Notes: generated by a model not told the origin, from the sequence alone. 64,000 nt of DNA from Nematostella vectensis (GCF_932526225.1 NC_064034.1:7674001-7738000), one strand, 5' to 3'; counted from the first letter of the stretch, positions 1 to 14,600 are shown. Numbers and translations: made by a program.

Positions 1-1234
1 AATTTTCTTTTATTATCGAGTGTCAATTTTGTTGTTATTCTTTGAGCTTCGTTTTGTTGATAGGCGCCATTTTGGAAAGCTCCCGCGTTTCTATGTAGCT
101 AGGTGACCTCGCCTCCTCGCGACCTCGCTATCAAAAAGCCACCACAGGAAGCCCTTAGTGAGATTCCCCTTTCCATATTAGAGGATTAGAGACGTGTAAC
201 ACGTCCGGACGGATTTCCCATCATTTTAGTTTCCCGTCTGAAGTGAATTAGAGAGGGAAATATCGTTTTGCTTACATCGTGGCGAATATTAGTGTGTACA
301 AAGCTTATTCTCATGATTCCTTCTATAGAGAAGGAATATTTGAATATCTTTCAATAATAAATAACCCACCTTTTAACGGCCAAAGGCGCCACACCCTGTG
401 CACCTCCCCCCCCCGGCTCTCCCGTAAGTACACGAACAAGGGGTAAATGCCTTAGCCCGTCAAATTACCCGTCTAGTATAAATTTACACGGATTTCCCAT
501 CCGAAAGGGAAATTTGTGAAAACAAGTCGTTTCGTTTAGCAGGGTTACAGGCGGGTAACACATTTGGACAAGATGCTTGCTAAAAATACCGCATAGTCCC
601 GTTTTAACTTCTTCAGAAGGTTCCCCTTCGCACACACAACTTGTCTTTGAAAGTTAATCCGTCTCTTGTGTTGAAACGGCTATTAAAGCGTTACAAAATT
701 TGCTTAAACGCGGTGATAAAAAAAACTGCGCAAGCATGTGCCACATATTTTTTTTTTTAGAATTTACTAAGTACGGACAGGGGTACCTACATGTCTTTCT
801 AGAGTGCGTATCCTAAAAAGGGCAAGGGGTATTCGCTATTTCAGGCCAAGAAACCCAAAGAAGCATTCCTTAGACGTAATCCCTTCTTAGCGAATTTTGG
901 CGGGCATAGAGGTGCCCGCAGCGGGAATGTTCTATGGTCTTAACATTCCCAGGGGTATGTTTGTTTATTAAATAAGCTATTAGGTAAAGGATTTCCTCTA
1001 AGGAAATGAGTTCACAAGCGAATCGTATCATGTAGTAGAGGCTCCGATTAAATCCTCCACGTGTTTCCTCGTGACCTTACGAATTCCTTGACCTCCAGAC
1101 AGTATGCTGAAAACTATTTCCCGTTGCTATTAAAGCGCGTATTTTTAGTCCTCGGAATCAGTCAACGGAGGTATCGCGCGGCATGCAAAAGCAAGGAATC
1201 TTGGTGGCGCAGGAGCGGAGCATTGTTGCATAAG
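1..1234. other. Upstream non-coding region
   Basis: No convincing coding region, RNA gene or inverted-repeat element is visible here. The segment is AT-rich and probably holds the promoter and 5' UTR of the metallopeptidase gene. The reading frame of its first exon is open back to a GTG at 1061, but the first ATG in that frame is at 1235, so 1061-1234 is more likely untranslated leader. No clear TATA box or initiator could be assigned. Confidence 0.5.
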
Positions 1235-4200
1235 ATGGACGCTGAGATAAACGCGCTGAATAAGCTTCATGGTTCGGCCATCACAATGATTCCACTAAAC
1301 GAGGAAGAACAACAGAATAGCAAGAGGCGCCTTTGCAAGGTCTTTCTGGGGGGATTTCTACTAGCTGCATTTGCGGCTGGTGTTATTATGATAACTGTCT
1401 CTGTTTTGAACAACAAACCCTCTAACGACCTGAATTCTCATGGAAAAAACGCCGACCAGACGTCAGCTAATCATCAAAACTCGGCAAAAAGAGACGCGGT
1501 TCCCAATCTTTTAATTTTTCTACAGAAAGTGCAAACCGCCTACTTCGCCGCTTACCCATACAAGATAATAACGAAACCAGGTGTAACGAATGCCGAAATT
1601 CGCGCAGTTTTCAAGCCATATGATCCGCGGCCTTCCGCCCTAAAACACACCACGGATGTGGCGTCACGCTTAAAGAGAGAGCTGGACTCACATTTTACAC
1701 CACTGGTGGAGGGCATGCTGAGCAACCGCGAGTTAAAGGGACTCTACGAGGCGAGATTTTTTCTAAGACATTTTAACTCCAATCCTTACGAAACAGACTA
1801 TTACGCAGGGGACTTTATGCTTGGCCCAAATATATTTTCTTGGCAGCCTTCCGGGTCTCTTTTCATGTGGCTCCAATACACCGGAGACCACCTGAAGCCA
1901 AGAACTTTTGGCGAGGTTGTCGAGTTTTTAGGGACGTTGAGGAAGTATAAGGATACAGTGTTAGGGTTAAAGGAGAACATGAAGCTGGGGGTAAAAGCTG
2001 GAATGGTGCGTTCGAGGGAAGCGTGTAAGGCTGGATTAGACGTATACAAGAAAAATAACTGGCACATCGTAACCTACGGCGCGAAAGGTAAGTTTTAATT
2101 TATTTTCTTTGAAATATAGGGTGGTAAAAACAAACAAAAACACAGAGGATAAATGCCTGCTGGACTGATAATTTCTCTGAGGGTTTGCGACCGGAACTTC
2201 CGATACTTTTAATATACATTTTCCTGTCAACTCCTCACAAACATGTACTTTCATTTATCACATTTTTACACAATTATCATGTTTTAAAGCATAAGCATGT
2301 TTTAAATTCCTTTCTGAAGCGGTTTTGGTCTGTAAAACATCTTAAAAACGAAATAGCGTTTCTAAAAAAAGCCCCGACAAAAAAATTTGTTACCCAGTAA
2401 CATAATATCATCTATTTTTGTTCGGGCCACCCGAATAAGGATCTGGCTTGTACGTGAGGACCCCCGTATGACGGATCGAGCAAATCCTTGCTCAGAATGA
2501 AAGCAGGTATAAGTCTTGATTTACAAGTGTCTATTGTTTTTTAGTTGAAGAGTCACCTTGGCCCGATGCAAAACGTTTTCTCCATAATGCTAGAACCGTG
2601 CCCTCGCCCTCACATAATAGCCTTAGAGGCTTTAATCCCCTTTTGACTAGAGTTTAGTATTTAACGAATGAAAACAACGTAAAGTCGCCGTAATCTGTTC
2701 GGGTAGATCCACAAATAGGGAAGTACTCTACTAAATAAGAAAAGCTTGACATGTCTGACGCGTGGTAAAAAATAAAATATGCAGGGCTCGTTGCCATACT
2801 ATTCTATATACTTTGATATATTCGAGCATTTCCATGATTTACTTATCATACTTAAACCCATTTCAATCATTCAACTGATCATGCGAATGTTTTTTTAGTT
2901 GTTGTTGCCGTTTTAATATTTGAAGAACAATTATAAAACGCCCCGTTGAAACCCCAATCCCTATCTGCAAAAGAACAATTATATAACGCCCCGTTGAAAC
3001 CCCAATCCCATTTTCTACAAAAGTGCGATTAATAAAGCAATCGATCCTTTGCCTTTCCATTCATCAAACTGTACTTGCGCCAGACTTGGGATGAAAATTC
3101 TGGTTTGGTGGGTTCAGGGGGTTTAAACCCCTCTCTTGGGCTGCCCAGGGAAAGTGTTATATGCCAAAAAAATGCCATCCAGATTTAAACACTGCGCTTA
3201 TTCAAGCTATTGTGGTAATCGATGAGAGAGCCTGTGGGAAAATTTTGTAAGGAAAAAATATTCTCTTTCCCCATATTGCCATTAGGCCAAACCCCCCTCT
3301 TAGCATAAAGCTAGATCCGCCCATGTGGACTCGTTTGGAATTATGGATCTTTCTAGAATAACTTTTTAAAACGCTCTCTTGCTTAATTTTTGTAAGCGAA
3401 AAAACTCTTCCATTATGCAACCGTGCGCAAACTGCATGGCTGCACCAAGCAAAGTTTTCATTACTTGCATTTTTTGGGCGCATGCTCTACAGGGTTTTAG
3501 ATACTTTGGATGACTCCTCCCCGCTTCTCCCTTTTAGTAATCCGAATAACAATTACGCAAACGGATAAGCATATAGAAGGATGCGCATTATAATCTTTCA
3601 ACGCCGCCAAATACACCCTCTTATTACTTTTGTTGTCTGCAGTTATGAATGATGGATGGTTGCCATAACAGTACTCAAGTACCGGAAACACGAAACACAC
3701 TTTTTTACTTCATTTTATGGGCCGCGACACTTTTTATCTGGATACCATTTTTTTAAACTTTTACTTGTTACTCAGCCTTGGCCATTCTAAAAGCAATTTT
3801 AGACTAGAATATTCTTTTAACGTATGTTAGATTTCTCTGACTAAAGAAGAAATTTGATAAAGGTTTCCGTTTGCTCAAACAAATAGTGCGCTTTATTTTT
3901 ATTTTAATATTCTTATCAGAAATTACATTTAAAGTTTATTTCATATAAATTTTTGTGGAACTACTAACCAGGCCCGTACCCAGGGAGGGGGGGGGGGGGT
4001 GCAGGAGGTGCGTTCTCAATAAGCGTGCTATTTGTTGACAAAACTATATAGCATGGACAAGCACTTTTTAGGCCGCACGGTGGACTAATCTTCGCCATCT
4101 AAAATTATGCTGTATTGCTTCTGGTGCTGACATGCTTGCAAGTGTTTGACAATAGCTCATTCATTGGCCTTTCTATCAACAAACAAAAAGTGTTTAAGGT

Positions 4201-7200
4201 AGCAGTCCTTAGTGGCAATTATATAGTTGCTCCTAATTCTATAACGCCAACGTTAATCCTAAAACAGATATCTTGTATATTTATTCACGAGACTTCTGTA
4301 TATAATAATACAAGTAATGAGTTAGTATTAGCGAGCACGTGTGAACATTCGAGGTTGTAGATTATGCGGGACATAACAGTACGCGCGGGGGCACCAAGCT
4401 CCACTTTTTTGAACAGCGCGTATTAAGTGTTTTTTTTATTTTCACGTTAACGAGTTTGGATTTTTTGGGCCTTCCAAAAAAGGAAAAAGACGTGTGTTAA
4501 ATCTTAAAAGAAAAAAAAAATGCATTCGCCTTTTTATTTAGGTCTCTGGCGTTCAAACGAACGCATCCTTGTCAACCGAATCGACACTCTTCTTTTATTC
4601 TTTTTATTTTTACCTGTTACCCTTTTTTTTAGCCTATCTTAGCCTATAAATTAGACCCTGTCCCCACGTTTCCCGTTTGAAAACGCAACCTTTTTGTTAC
4701 GGATATGGGTATGACCCACACATAAACGCGAAAACGGTGACAGGAAACGGAACGATTTGAAAACGATCTCCAGAGTGGAACAATTTGAAAACGATACCCT
4801 TTCGGTGCTGTGGGGTCGGACGAAAACGGAACCGTTCAAAAACGATTGCGTGACAGCTCAGGTCCAGTCCACTTGGCGCGCGAGTACGCATGAGTTCTAC
4901 AGCATGTTATCGTTTCCGTATCGTTTCTCATTTTCGTGGGGACGGATCGTATCAAAATGAGAACGCTTGGTGTGGACGCGTATTTTTTTGAAAACGGAAC
5001 AAAAAGGTTGCGTTTTCAAACGAAAACGGATACGTGTGGACAGGGTCTTCAACAAATCCTGTCTATGACTTCCTTTTATGACATTTAATACGCGCTTATT
5101 TAAAAATTGTATTTTTTTTGTCATATAATAAATTTAACAATGGAATACACCGTTAACGATTTCCTTTATACTACTTTACAGGAATTCTACGAACAAATGT
5201 AGGTAAAAAATTTCTGAGCCCAGATTTCCTCGTCCAACTAGCCCCTCAGGTATACCAAGACTGGTTTCAGCAGCATGGAAAAACAATTGCGCAATCGATT
5301 CAAGACTCTCTTGTAGACTTTCTTGGGAAGCCTGTCGTAGAATACATTAAATACATGGAGAACGAGCACTCGATTCACTGCGTTCCAAGCCATTTGTCCA
5401 GCGGTCTCGCCACATTGCCGCTGGCACATGTATGTCGTAACGGCGTAGCAGATCTTTCCCTACCAACCACTGGCCGGCTCCCAAGTGGGGAGTCCCTAAA
5501 CGGCTCTAGGGCTTACCATAGCATTTTGTCTTTCTTCACGACTACGAATGTTACACCGAGGGCTATCAGTGATATGGGATGGGCAAGGTTGAAAGAGTTG
5601 AAGAAGCAGGTAACCGTTAAAAGTAATCTGATGAGGGTAGCGTTCGAGAAGCACATAGGTTGCTAAGCGCGGCAGCGTTTACCTCAAATACGGGGCAAAT
5701 TTAAGATTAGCTTTTCTCACGCTTTACTACACATGCACTTATAAACCTTTGTCTATTGATTTGATTAAAATGACTTCTTGCCACATTAGCAATTTTAAGA
5801 TTTATAACTTTATTTTTTGTTAATGACAGGCGGTTAGCATCGCAAAACAAGTCACAGGCGAAATAGACGAAGATGTCGCTGTGTCCAAGTTTCGCACAAA
5901 GCTGTCATCGCGAGCTATGTTCTTTAACAGCAAGCCGTTCCCTGCTAACGAGTCGGACGAGAACGCGTTTTCTGTGTGCTCAACAGAAGCGAGTGCGCAG
6001 AGGTATTGTCCACAAAGGTGGAAGGCGTATGAAGTGTGGAAGAGCTCCGCTGGCCATGTAAGCATAACCCAACACTGCAGATTCATTGCTGCAGGAAAGG
6101 GCAGGTGGAAAAGGATTTGTTCTGATGACAAAAACACGAATTCTCTCGAAATTCCTTCTGTAACATACAGACCCGGCCAAACTTAGATTTTTTGGAAACT
6201 CACCGTGTTTGAAATTTCCACCTGGTCAGCTAATTTTTATATACCGCCTGTCACTCAACTACATTCAACTTACTCGTCGGGTAAGAAAAAAAAACTGTTC
6301 GGGTTGATTTAGAAATTTCACCGGGTGGCGGGGAGGCTAAAACTCTTCGGCAATTTCCCGTCGGGTTTCCCGGGGTCTGTTGCAGAGGGGTGTTTTTACA
6401 TGGTCAAGTTGCTTTGTGTTACCTGTCTGTTACTGTGTGACGAGCGAACATACTCCGACGAGTTAGCCGAAACGTGCCCGACTAGTCGAAATTTCCAGAG
6501 AGAATTTTGTTTCGCCATCAGAATTTGGCCTAAAAAACTGTGCTCCTCCTTCACTTGCCGTTCGGAGCCAGAAATAAACTATGACCTCGAGGCAAATTCA
6601 CCAGCAGTATCTGAACAGTTTGACCCCAACTTCGAAGATTGCTGAGGTGGTGCCTGCGATTTTCTAGCAATGTGTAAGATGTAAAATATTTAAAATTCCT
6701 GGCACTTCATGTTTATGGTAGCATTCTTAATTCAGATATACCAATCTCTACGGAGCAAGATACCCTCCTTGTTCTACACAAGCGGGAGCAAAAAGACCAC
6801 GCCCACGTATACAGTGACGGTCGTACCGGATTTTAACCCGACGTCTAGCTACCATAGCTACAATTCACGAAAGCACCGACTCCCTTTCTTTATGGACGAC
6901 TTTGGGCCGATTTTTGCCGAATGGTCCACGACAGCCCACGAGACGGAACCGGGGCATCATTTGGAGGTAAACGCAAGATGCAAGAATACACCTACCTATG
7001 GAATTATAAAAATTATTTGTGTTGTTTCTTAGTGTTTCTTTCGTCGTGATGGTCTCAGCCATATTTCTGTGTTTATTTTGCCGTGAGTTTATAACTGAAA
7101 AGGTCACGTTATCTTCTAAGTTGCCCATTCTCGAAAGAGAATGGGCACAACAAGAACTTGCTGAGAGAATCACAATAATTTCCAGAGTAATGCGCAGTAA

Positions 7201-8331
7201 AAAGCTCCCTTCTGTGTAACAATGCGAAATTAGTTTTATGTTATGAGTTATAGTTAAGACTTTATTTGCATGCGTTTAGGTGGACGGATATTACGACAAT
7301 TTCATCGACACCAATAACGATGCAATCTCATGGCTTGGGGAGACTACGTTCATCTCCGGGTTCACTGAAGGCTGGGCGACATACGCGGAAACGCCACTAG
7401 TTGCTGTTGATATAGACGCGTATAAGAATGACTTGATGAGTAGATATGGCATGTTGCAGCAACAGGTGAGCGGGGAAATGGGGGGGGGAGACAGAGGAAT
7501 AATGTAAAAGAGACATAAAATGCCCCTAAATAATGTACTTTTATTTTCACGACTGTAAAATGTAAACTGTTCCAGGGTGCATACAGTAACAGATAGTAAC
7601 AAATAGTTATAAAACCTTGCCGTCTGCTAGGATACTAAAAAATAGCCTGAACACCAGCGCTCGGTTTAAGTAAACGCTAGCAAGAAATCACAGTAATACG
7701 CTTGCTTATAAACGAACCTACTTATATGCTTTTTTTGTGTCCGTGTGCAACCAGAAATCCCATTTTTTCAAAATCCCATTCCCGAAAAATTTTAACTAGA
7801 GGGGCCTGTATGCAGTACCATGACAGTAGCTTCGGCAGTCCATCGCGTGACACTGACTCTTGCTCTTGTTGACAGATCATGAACGCACTCCGTTTAGTAA
7901 TAGAGACAGGGCTTCATTCGTTTGGCATGGACCGCACCACTGCTATCAGACTCTTTGACGAGTACGCCTGGGACTCGAGCGACCTCGCATCAAAAGAGGT
8001 CACGCGCTACCAAAGCATGATGGGACAAGGGGTCAGCTACATGATTGGGCAAAATGCCTTCAAGAACGCCAGGAAATACGCCGAAGATAAACTTGGATCG
8101 AGATTCTCTATTCGAGAGTTCCACTACCAGGTTCTACACCAGGGAGAATTAACGTTCGATTACCTGGAGAAATACGTACAGCACTATGTTAGAGGCAAAT
8201 TGAGCACGTGCTGTACACCAAGGGATGAGTCAGCGGAAGCAAAACGGCAAAGAAGAACGATTGGAAGACATTGGCGTCGCCATGCTAAGAGACTACCGCG
8301 TGACCCATGGAGAGGTGTAGTCCACACTTGA
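1235..8331 (+). CDS. Membrane-anchored DUF885 family putative zinc metallopeptidase (6 exons)
   Basis: Exons: 1235-2087, 5182-5609, 5830-6057, 6736-6966, 7280-7465 and 7876-8331. All introns are GT-AG and the frame closes to 793 aa plus stop. ATG 1235 has A at -3 and G at +4; an in-frame GTG at 1061 is less likely. Residues about 36-58 form one hydrophobic segment after a basic KRR stretch, which suggests a type II membrane protein with the enzyme domain outside the cytosol. The diagnostic features are HExxPGHH at residues 571-578, split from the next helix by an intron, then FTEGWATYAE around 608-617 with E610 as the probable third metal ligand, then RLVIETGLHSFG near 648. These match the DUF885 (PF05960) family, known mainly from bacteria and thought to be a metallopeptidase. 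Substrate is unknown. The C-terminus ends in an Arg-rich tail. The family call is firm; function is inferred from the motifs. Confidence 0.9.
2922..3010. repeat. Short direct repeat in metallopeptidase intron 1
   Basis: Two near-identical copies of about 40 bp lie back to back, each containing AACAATTAT, then AACGCCCCGTTGAAACCCC. Origin unknown. Confidence 0.7.
3969..4100. repeat. Dispersed repeat with CAGGCCCGTACCCAGG terminus (partial)
   Basis: It begins CAGGCCCGTACCCAGG, then a poly-G run and GTGCAGGAGGTGCG, then a stretch containing CGTGCTATTTGTTGACAAA. The same order appears at 12852-13139 and 50417-50676. This copy lacks a recognisable right end. It looks like a non-autonomous DNA transposon remnant inside intron 1 of the metallopeptidase gene. 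Confidence 0.6.
4653..5048. mobile_element. 396-bp inverted-repeat (MITE-like) element
   Basis: The left end reads AGACCCTGTCCCCACGTTTC and the right end is its approximate reverse complement, closing with GTGTGGACAGGGTCT. The interior is rich in GAAAACGG-type motifs on both strands. There is no transposase. It sits in intron 1 of the metallopeptidase gene. Target-site duplications are not clear. Confidence 0.7.
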
Positions 8332-8428
8332 GTAGTCACGCCCTGTTGATGCCGAAATTTCGAATCAGACAGTCTAGTTGGCATCGATTGAGATACTTTT
8401 CAACATGATGCAGAAGAGAAAAGAACAA

Positions 8429-8434
8429 AATAAA
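8429..8434 (+). terminator. AATAAA polyadenylation signal
   Basis: A canonical AATAAA lies 98 bp past the stop codon of the metallopeptidase gene, a plausible end for a short 3' UTR. Confidence 0.5.
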
Positions 8435-10118
8435 ATTCAGGACAATGTATGATATCAGGATTTTTTAAATATACTCTTATGTATGTAACTACAAACAAAA
8501 TGATGGACTTGCAGTCGTTGGACTGTGATTTATTTCGGAGTAGCTGACTCCTGCAGGCCATCTTTTAACCCGTGACACAGCCCTAGCAGGAGCGAACCTA
8601 GAATTTTATAAAGGGGTGGATTAAAGGAGCCAGGCATAAGTTTGATACTGTATTTGTCATTTTGTGCAAAACAAAGTGAAATATGAATTTTACTTTCTTT
8701 TTGCTCAAAATGGTGGATGGATATCCATATCCTGCATTCTTTTTTCTCAAGAGATTGTTCTTCAGTTAAAGGGACGAGGTGCCCCTATGTATTTTTTTAT
8801 TTAAATTCTGGTATTCTTAATACAAAACTTTTTTGTGCCTGACAGACTAGCCTCTTAGTAAACTGATATTATCTTAGTAGGCTCGAGCCATTGCTGCAAT
8901 TTGATTGGTTGAGGACCTGTAGAAGACAGGAGTTGTTCAGCAGTTAACAACAAAAACTAAAATTTGGGTCGGTATACTAAGGATGGGGCAGTAATTTAAT
9001 TGACATTTAAAGGTTGGTTTCCCCTAGGACGCACGCGTAAGCGCAAAGCAAGATAATTTTCCAAATCTCTTTTTGAACCTTGTGCGCAGACGGCTCGTCT
9101 TTGTACCTGCCTCCAAAAGATGTCTTCTTTATCAAAGAATTACAAAATCTTTTTTTTTTTTTTTTTTGTATAGAATACCCTATTCAGCTACGGGGGCCCA
9201 ATAGGGACTTTCAAGGCATTGTCTCCTGTGTTTTAGATAATGTCTCATACTGTATTTTTGGCTGCTAGAAAGGGTGGCCGGGCCCCCTTGGCCACCCCCT
9301 GGCTACGCCCCTGCTATTCCCTCGCTCTAGCACCTAACGAGCATGAAAACGCAAACATAAGAGGACGTGTCTGATTTTAAATATTGCGCTTGTGCTTGTG
9401 AAAATTTTTTCACTTATTTTAAACTTGCGCTTGTGCTTGCGTTCTAGTGAAAACCATCCTCTAAGGAGAAACAAAAACTGTACATATTGTACAATTTGAA
9501 AATAAAAAGTGAAAACGAATTCAGCGGTATCTGATATAATTGGGTTCAGACATGCACTTATCAACAGCGATCAACAAGATCTATTCAAACTTCAATCCAA
9601 GCTTCAATCTGAAAAAAACCTGGAATTAAGCAGAGACATGCACTTCGACTCTATGCTGCTATGTGTAATAGTCACAAATAATACTGTAATATTATCTTCA
9701 TAATCTTTGATTCAAAATTAATGCCACAAAGAAATTAGTCTTTTGAGAGAGAAATGAAGTGCACTCTTCGGAGACGGGAAAACTTCTACCGTATTTTCAA
9801 AGAGGCGAAATCCCCAAGCACAGATGTTTTCCTGCGAAAGCTAAGGCTCTAACCCGCGCCTGGAAGCAATAACCAGGATCCAAGGCTCGCTACAAGATAT
9901 AGTATAAAAAATACTCTATTTGGGCGCCTTTGGTTTCTTGGGGGCACGCTATGTCGCCATGACCAGATGACATCGTAACGCACGGGCACATTTTCTCTTA
10001 GTATGTAAAAATATCAAAGTAGCAAAGAAAAATGACCTTGTTTCGGTGATTTCATTTGAAATGTATAAAATAAATAGAAATAAAAGGGTGCGATTTGGCT
10101 ATTCTCTCTCTCTTCTCT

Positions 10119-10626
<508 letters not shown>

Positions 10627-10631
10627 TATAT

Positions 10632-11099
10632 CAGGGGCTCATAAGTAGGGGCAATCATCTGTATTATATAAGTGTCACGGCGTTTCCTAGGATCAGGCTA
10701 TTTTTAGACGCGCGCGCACGGACGGGCCAATCAGCTACGTTGACGTTGGTTGCGCGCGAGAGTGACGTGAGGCTGCATGCGCAAATTTCAGTTAGAAAAA
10801 AAATACTTTTTTATCCATCATCCGCCGGTTTTGTTTGTTCAACAAAAGAATTGCAAGCCAGAATTTAAATTCGAAGGCAAAGTTGGATTCATATTGAAGA
10901 AGAGAGCAACGAAAGTCAAAGAAGTACCAAAGAAAAAACATAGCTTTTTGTCTGAGAGTTCAGCCAAAACGTCACCACAAAGGAAGCATCTGACTGGCTA
11001 ATCCGCGCGTCTAAAAATAGCCTGATCCTAGGAAACGCCGTGACACCTATATTATACCAGAATGCGGGGAAGTTGAATGCCCCTACTTATGAGCCCCTG
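10632..11099. mobile_element. 468-bp MITE-like element with about 85-bp terminal inverted repeats
   Basis: The left end is CAGGGGCTCATAAGTAGGGG and the right end is its reverse complement. Similarity runs inward for 80-95 bp on each side, through a CACGGCGTTTCCTAGGATCA block to GACGCGCG. It is flanked by TATAT on both sides, a possible target duplication but not informative in AT-repeat DNA. No transposase ORF is present. CAGGG termini are typical of hAT-like elements, but the target duplication does not confirm this. A one-ended relative lies at 49541-49635. Confidence 0.85.
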
Positions 11100-11680
11100 T
11101 ATATTTATAATATAGGACTTTCTACACATACACCTCCCCCCCACCCAACCACACACAAAACACCCTATCATTCCTTCGCTTTTCCTGTCAATGCTATCAC
11201 AACCAGTTATTTTCTGGAAACTAGTGAATACCATTGAAAACAGTATAAGCGATTTTAGAAATACCTTATGGCCTCTTCCTAGTATTGTTTCCTCCGTGCT
11301 TTTCAGCTCTCAGGGCCAAAAAAAGAATATGGTGAATCATTTTTAAACAATTCGCGATCAAAATGTTTCTAATATCAAAAATATGTAAATATTTCGAAAC
11401 TTCTTGTGCCAAAACAGAGACGCAGCGCAGACTGAGGCTATGGGATGTTTTTTTTTTTTTTTTTTTTACAGAGAGCAACAATTATTTTACTCGTGAACTC
11501 GTAAACGTTTGTGTGACCTCACGTCACGCATCTTGTTATTGCGTGATTTATCAAACTGGTGCCCAGACCCCGCTACCGCCATAGCGGTTTGCTTGAAATC
11601 AACTTTCAACTCAGATAAGTCATCGATGTTTCTAAACGGTTCCTTATGCCTTGATCGCTAAAAAGCTGTAATAATCCGGC

Positions 11681-14600
11681 ATGTCAGGACTAAAGAAGCT
11701 CTTCGGTAAAAAGGAAAGCAAAGGAAAACATGCCGCGTCCACGGAAGACCTCAACTCAACGCTCGGCAGTGAAATGGCGGCCGGTGCAGCTGGGTACGTC
11801 GTGGCCAAAGAAAAAGATCTTCCGAAACTACACAAAGCTGTGTGGACAAGGGACATGGCAAAGCTTAAACAGCTCATAAAGAAAGGGGATATAAACCAGC
11901 TTGATAAAGAGAACAGGTAGGCAAAAATCTAGCCAAAATCTGTTGGTGTTTTGGGTTCTAAAATTTGGAAGTGCTCACCAACCGTTTCTCGTGGCAACTG
12001 AACAGCGTCGTCGTCTCGAGTAATTTGTTGTTGTCCATTACTTTGACTAAACATTTGGTGCTAGGCACTTTATCTTTACTCTGTAGATTGAAAGCTCAAA
12101 AAGGGTATTTAAAAGGGGTTTATCCCAGCTCATGCTCTGAATTTTCTATAAGAATCAAAGAGATTATTTCCATCGAACATTTCTAAAAGCTATCGTCATT
12201 CCTTTGAGACGAATGATATCACAAAACTCCTGTCTATGATAAATGTATCTCATTTTTACCTTAAGATATTCGAGGTTCTATTTTTATCATTATCACGAAC
12301 ATTTTGAAGGCCATGTCGATTATACTCTACTTCCCTGAAGTATAAATTTTGACTTTTGGTAATACGCAATAAAAGATATTTAAGTTTTTCTGCTTATGGA
12401 CCAAACAATCATTGAACGGTATTTCGGGCTCTCTAAACTTCAAGCGTGTATATTATATAAGACCATCCCACGAAATACAGCTTTAACTTTAAGATCTAAA
12501 TATACAGTTGTATATTGATTTCACACTGTAAGAAGCTGTCGCGATAATGTCAGAAGTTACGCTGGTATTAACAAATTTGCAATTAATTTAGTATGCTAAG
12601 TACGTATCATACTCATGAATTACTTGTCGTTATTAGTATGAAAATCAATTAAGTTTGTAACATCATACATGCACTCAATTTGTTTTTTAGGTTTGTTTGT
12701 CAGTGAATGAATAAATTGGCAGTGTTTGACAAGGAGGGGAAGGGGGGCATGATCAAGAATGTTTGAGAATTGCAACCCATTTGGTTTTTCTTCACCTCTT
12801 CATACAGAAACGGATGCTACCATAAAAACAAGTTGTTGTCAGTAATAAATACAGGCCCGTACCCATGGGAGTGGTGTAAGGTGTGCAATCATACCCCCCC
12901 CACAATGGCAGAAAGCCCACTTCCAGTTCCCAAAAGACGTGCTATTTGTGGACAAAGACAGAACGATAAAGCACACTTTTTTGTAGCAAAATCCGATAAT
13001 AGACGTCCTGTGGATATACTGCAATGGCATAAAAAATTTTCTTTATGTTCTTTCGAGGGTAAAAACTCACACCCTCCCCTTTTTCCCACTTTTTATGTTT
13101 TCGTCCCCCCCCCCAAGTAAAATCCTGGGTACGCGCCTGAAAAACCACATATTGTAAATAACATCATATTTCCCTTAAATAATGGTCACGCCCCCTCTGA
13201 ATTGCCCCCGCTCTTGGAATTGTAAGTTTAAAAAAATAGGCGCCATGATATTGGATTGCTAATTGCATTTGCTACTTGTTCGTTGTGGTCTCTCAATAGA
13301 ACTGCACTTCACCTTGCCTCTGCAATGGGGAATGAAGAGATGTGCCGATTGCTGCTGACTAATAATGCGAAGACTAATTTATGTGACAGCCAAGGGAGGA
13401 CACCATTGATGAAGGTAAATTCTGTCTGGGGCCCATTAGAGAGAGGGGTTAATGGTTGGTCTCTGTCTGTTTTGGTCATTTTTTTGTGTGCTTTGCCTTC
13501 TGAATTGTGACAGCTGTCATATTCTACTAACTGTAAGAGTTAGACAATCTAAACTTACACTGTTAAATAACATGTGCAAACTGTCATAACTTTAGTTCAA
13601 TGGTCTTGCTATGGTTTTTAACATATTCAGTTTACAATCTTTGTAGAGTTCAAAAAGGTGGCAAGAGTATGTGAATCATGTAAAGTATCTTTTATTGATT
13701 AAATCCAGGGGTAGGGGCTAGGTAATGACCCTAAACATATTTACAATACCAAGCAAAAAAGAATGTTTTCAGATGTTCATCTTTTGTGTACCCAGGGATA
13801 TTCAATTTTTATGGTTTGCCCCTTGCAAGAGCTTGCAATATTACTAGGGTATTTTATTTATTTATTTTTTTGTTAAATTATTCTCCTTTTACCAGGCAGT
13901 AGAGGCCCAATCCCAGCAATGCACAGATGTTCTTCTTGAGCACAGAGCAGATGCATCTGTTGTTGATGTCATGAACAGCACCCCACTACACCTTGCATCA
14001 GCAAATGGGGACATTGACATCGCCATGGTGCTGATTGAAAAGGGAGCCAAGGTCAATGCTCAAGATAAGGTCAGTAGGTAGTTCTAGATACAGCCGAATT
14101 TCCCTCAGAAATATTTATTAAGGATCACAGTCCATGCATATAACCTGTTGGCATTAGTATTTTTTTTTTCATTGTATGTGAGACAAAAAAGGGCGCCCAG
14201 GGAGAAAGACCTGTCTGCTTGTAAAAAAATATTTTGAGCTGCATAGTGCTGATCATGGGCAATGAATCAAGCCCCTCCCCCCACATAATTATTAAATTCT
14301 TGCTTCAGAGCAAATAAAAATCCTGATCTACTGTTGTAGTGTGTGAGGTTTAGATACTCACAGTATCATAGAAAAAGCCCAGATAAAGGGAAACCAATGT
14401 TAGTATTTATTGAAAGTTGTTTGTATGATTTTCAGGAGGGTTTTACCCCTCTGCATGTGGCATCTTCTTTGGGTAATCAAGACTTTGTTGGATTTCTCAT
14501 TAATGAAGGTGCAAACATTGATGCTGTTGACGCATTTAACAGGTAACAATGTAATGATTGGAAATATACAGAATCTTATATAGAGATTACCATTTCTGGT

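Noticed and set aside
1061-1234. N-terminal extension of the metallopeptidase from GTG 1061
   Set aside because: Non-ATG start, no domain in the extension, and ATG 1235 has a good context.
5881-6186. ORF extending past 6057
   Set aside because: Only 5830-6057 is exon 3 of the metallopeptidase; beyond the GTAAGC donor the sequence is intron.
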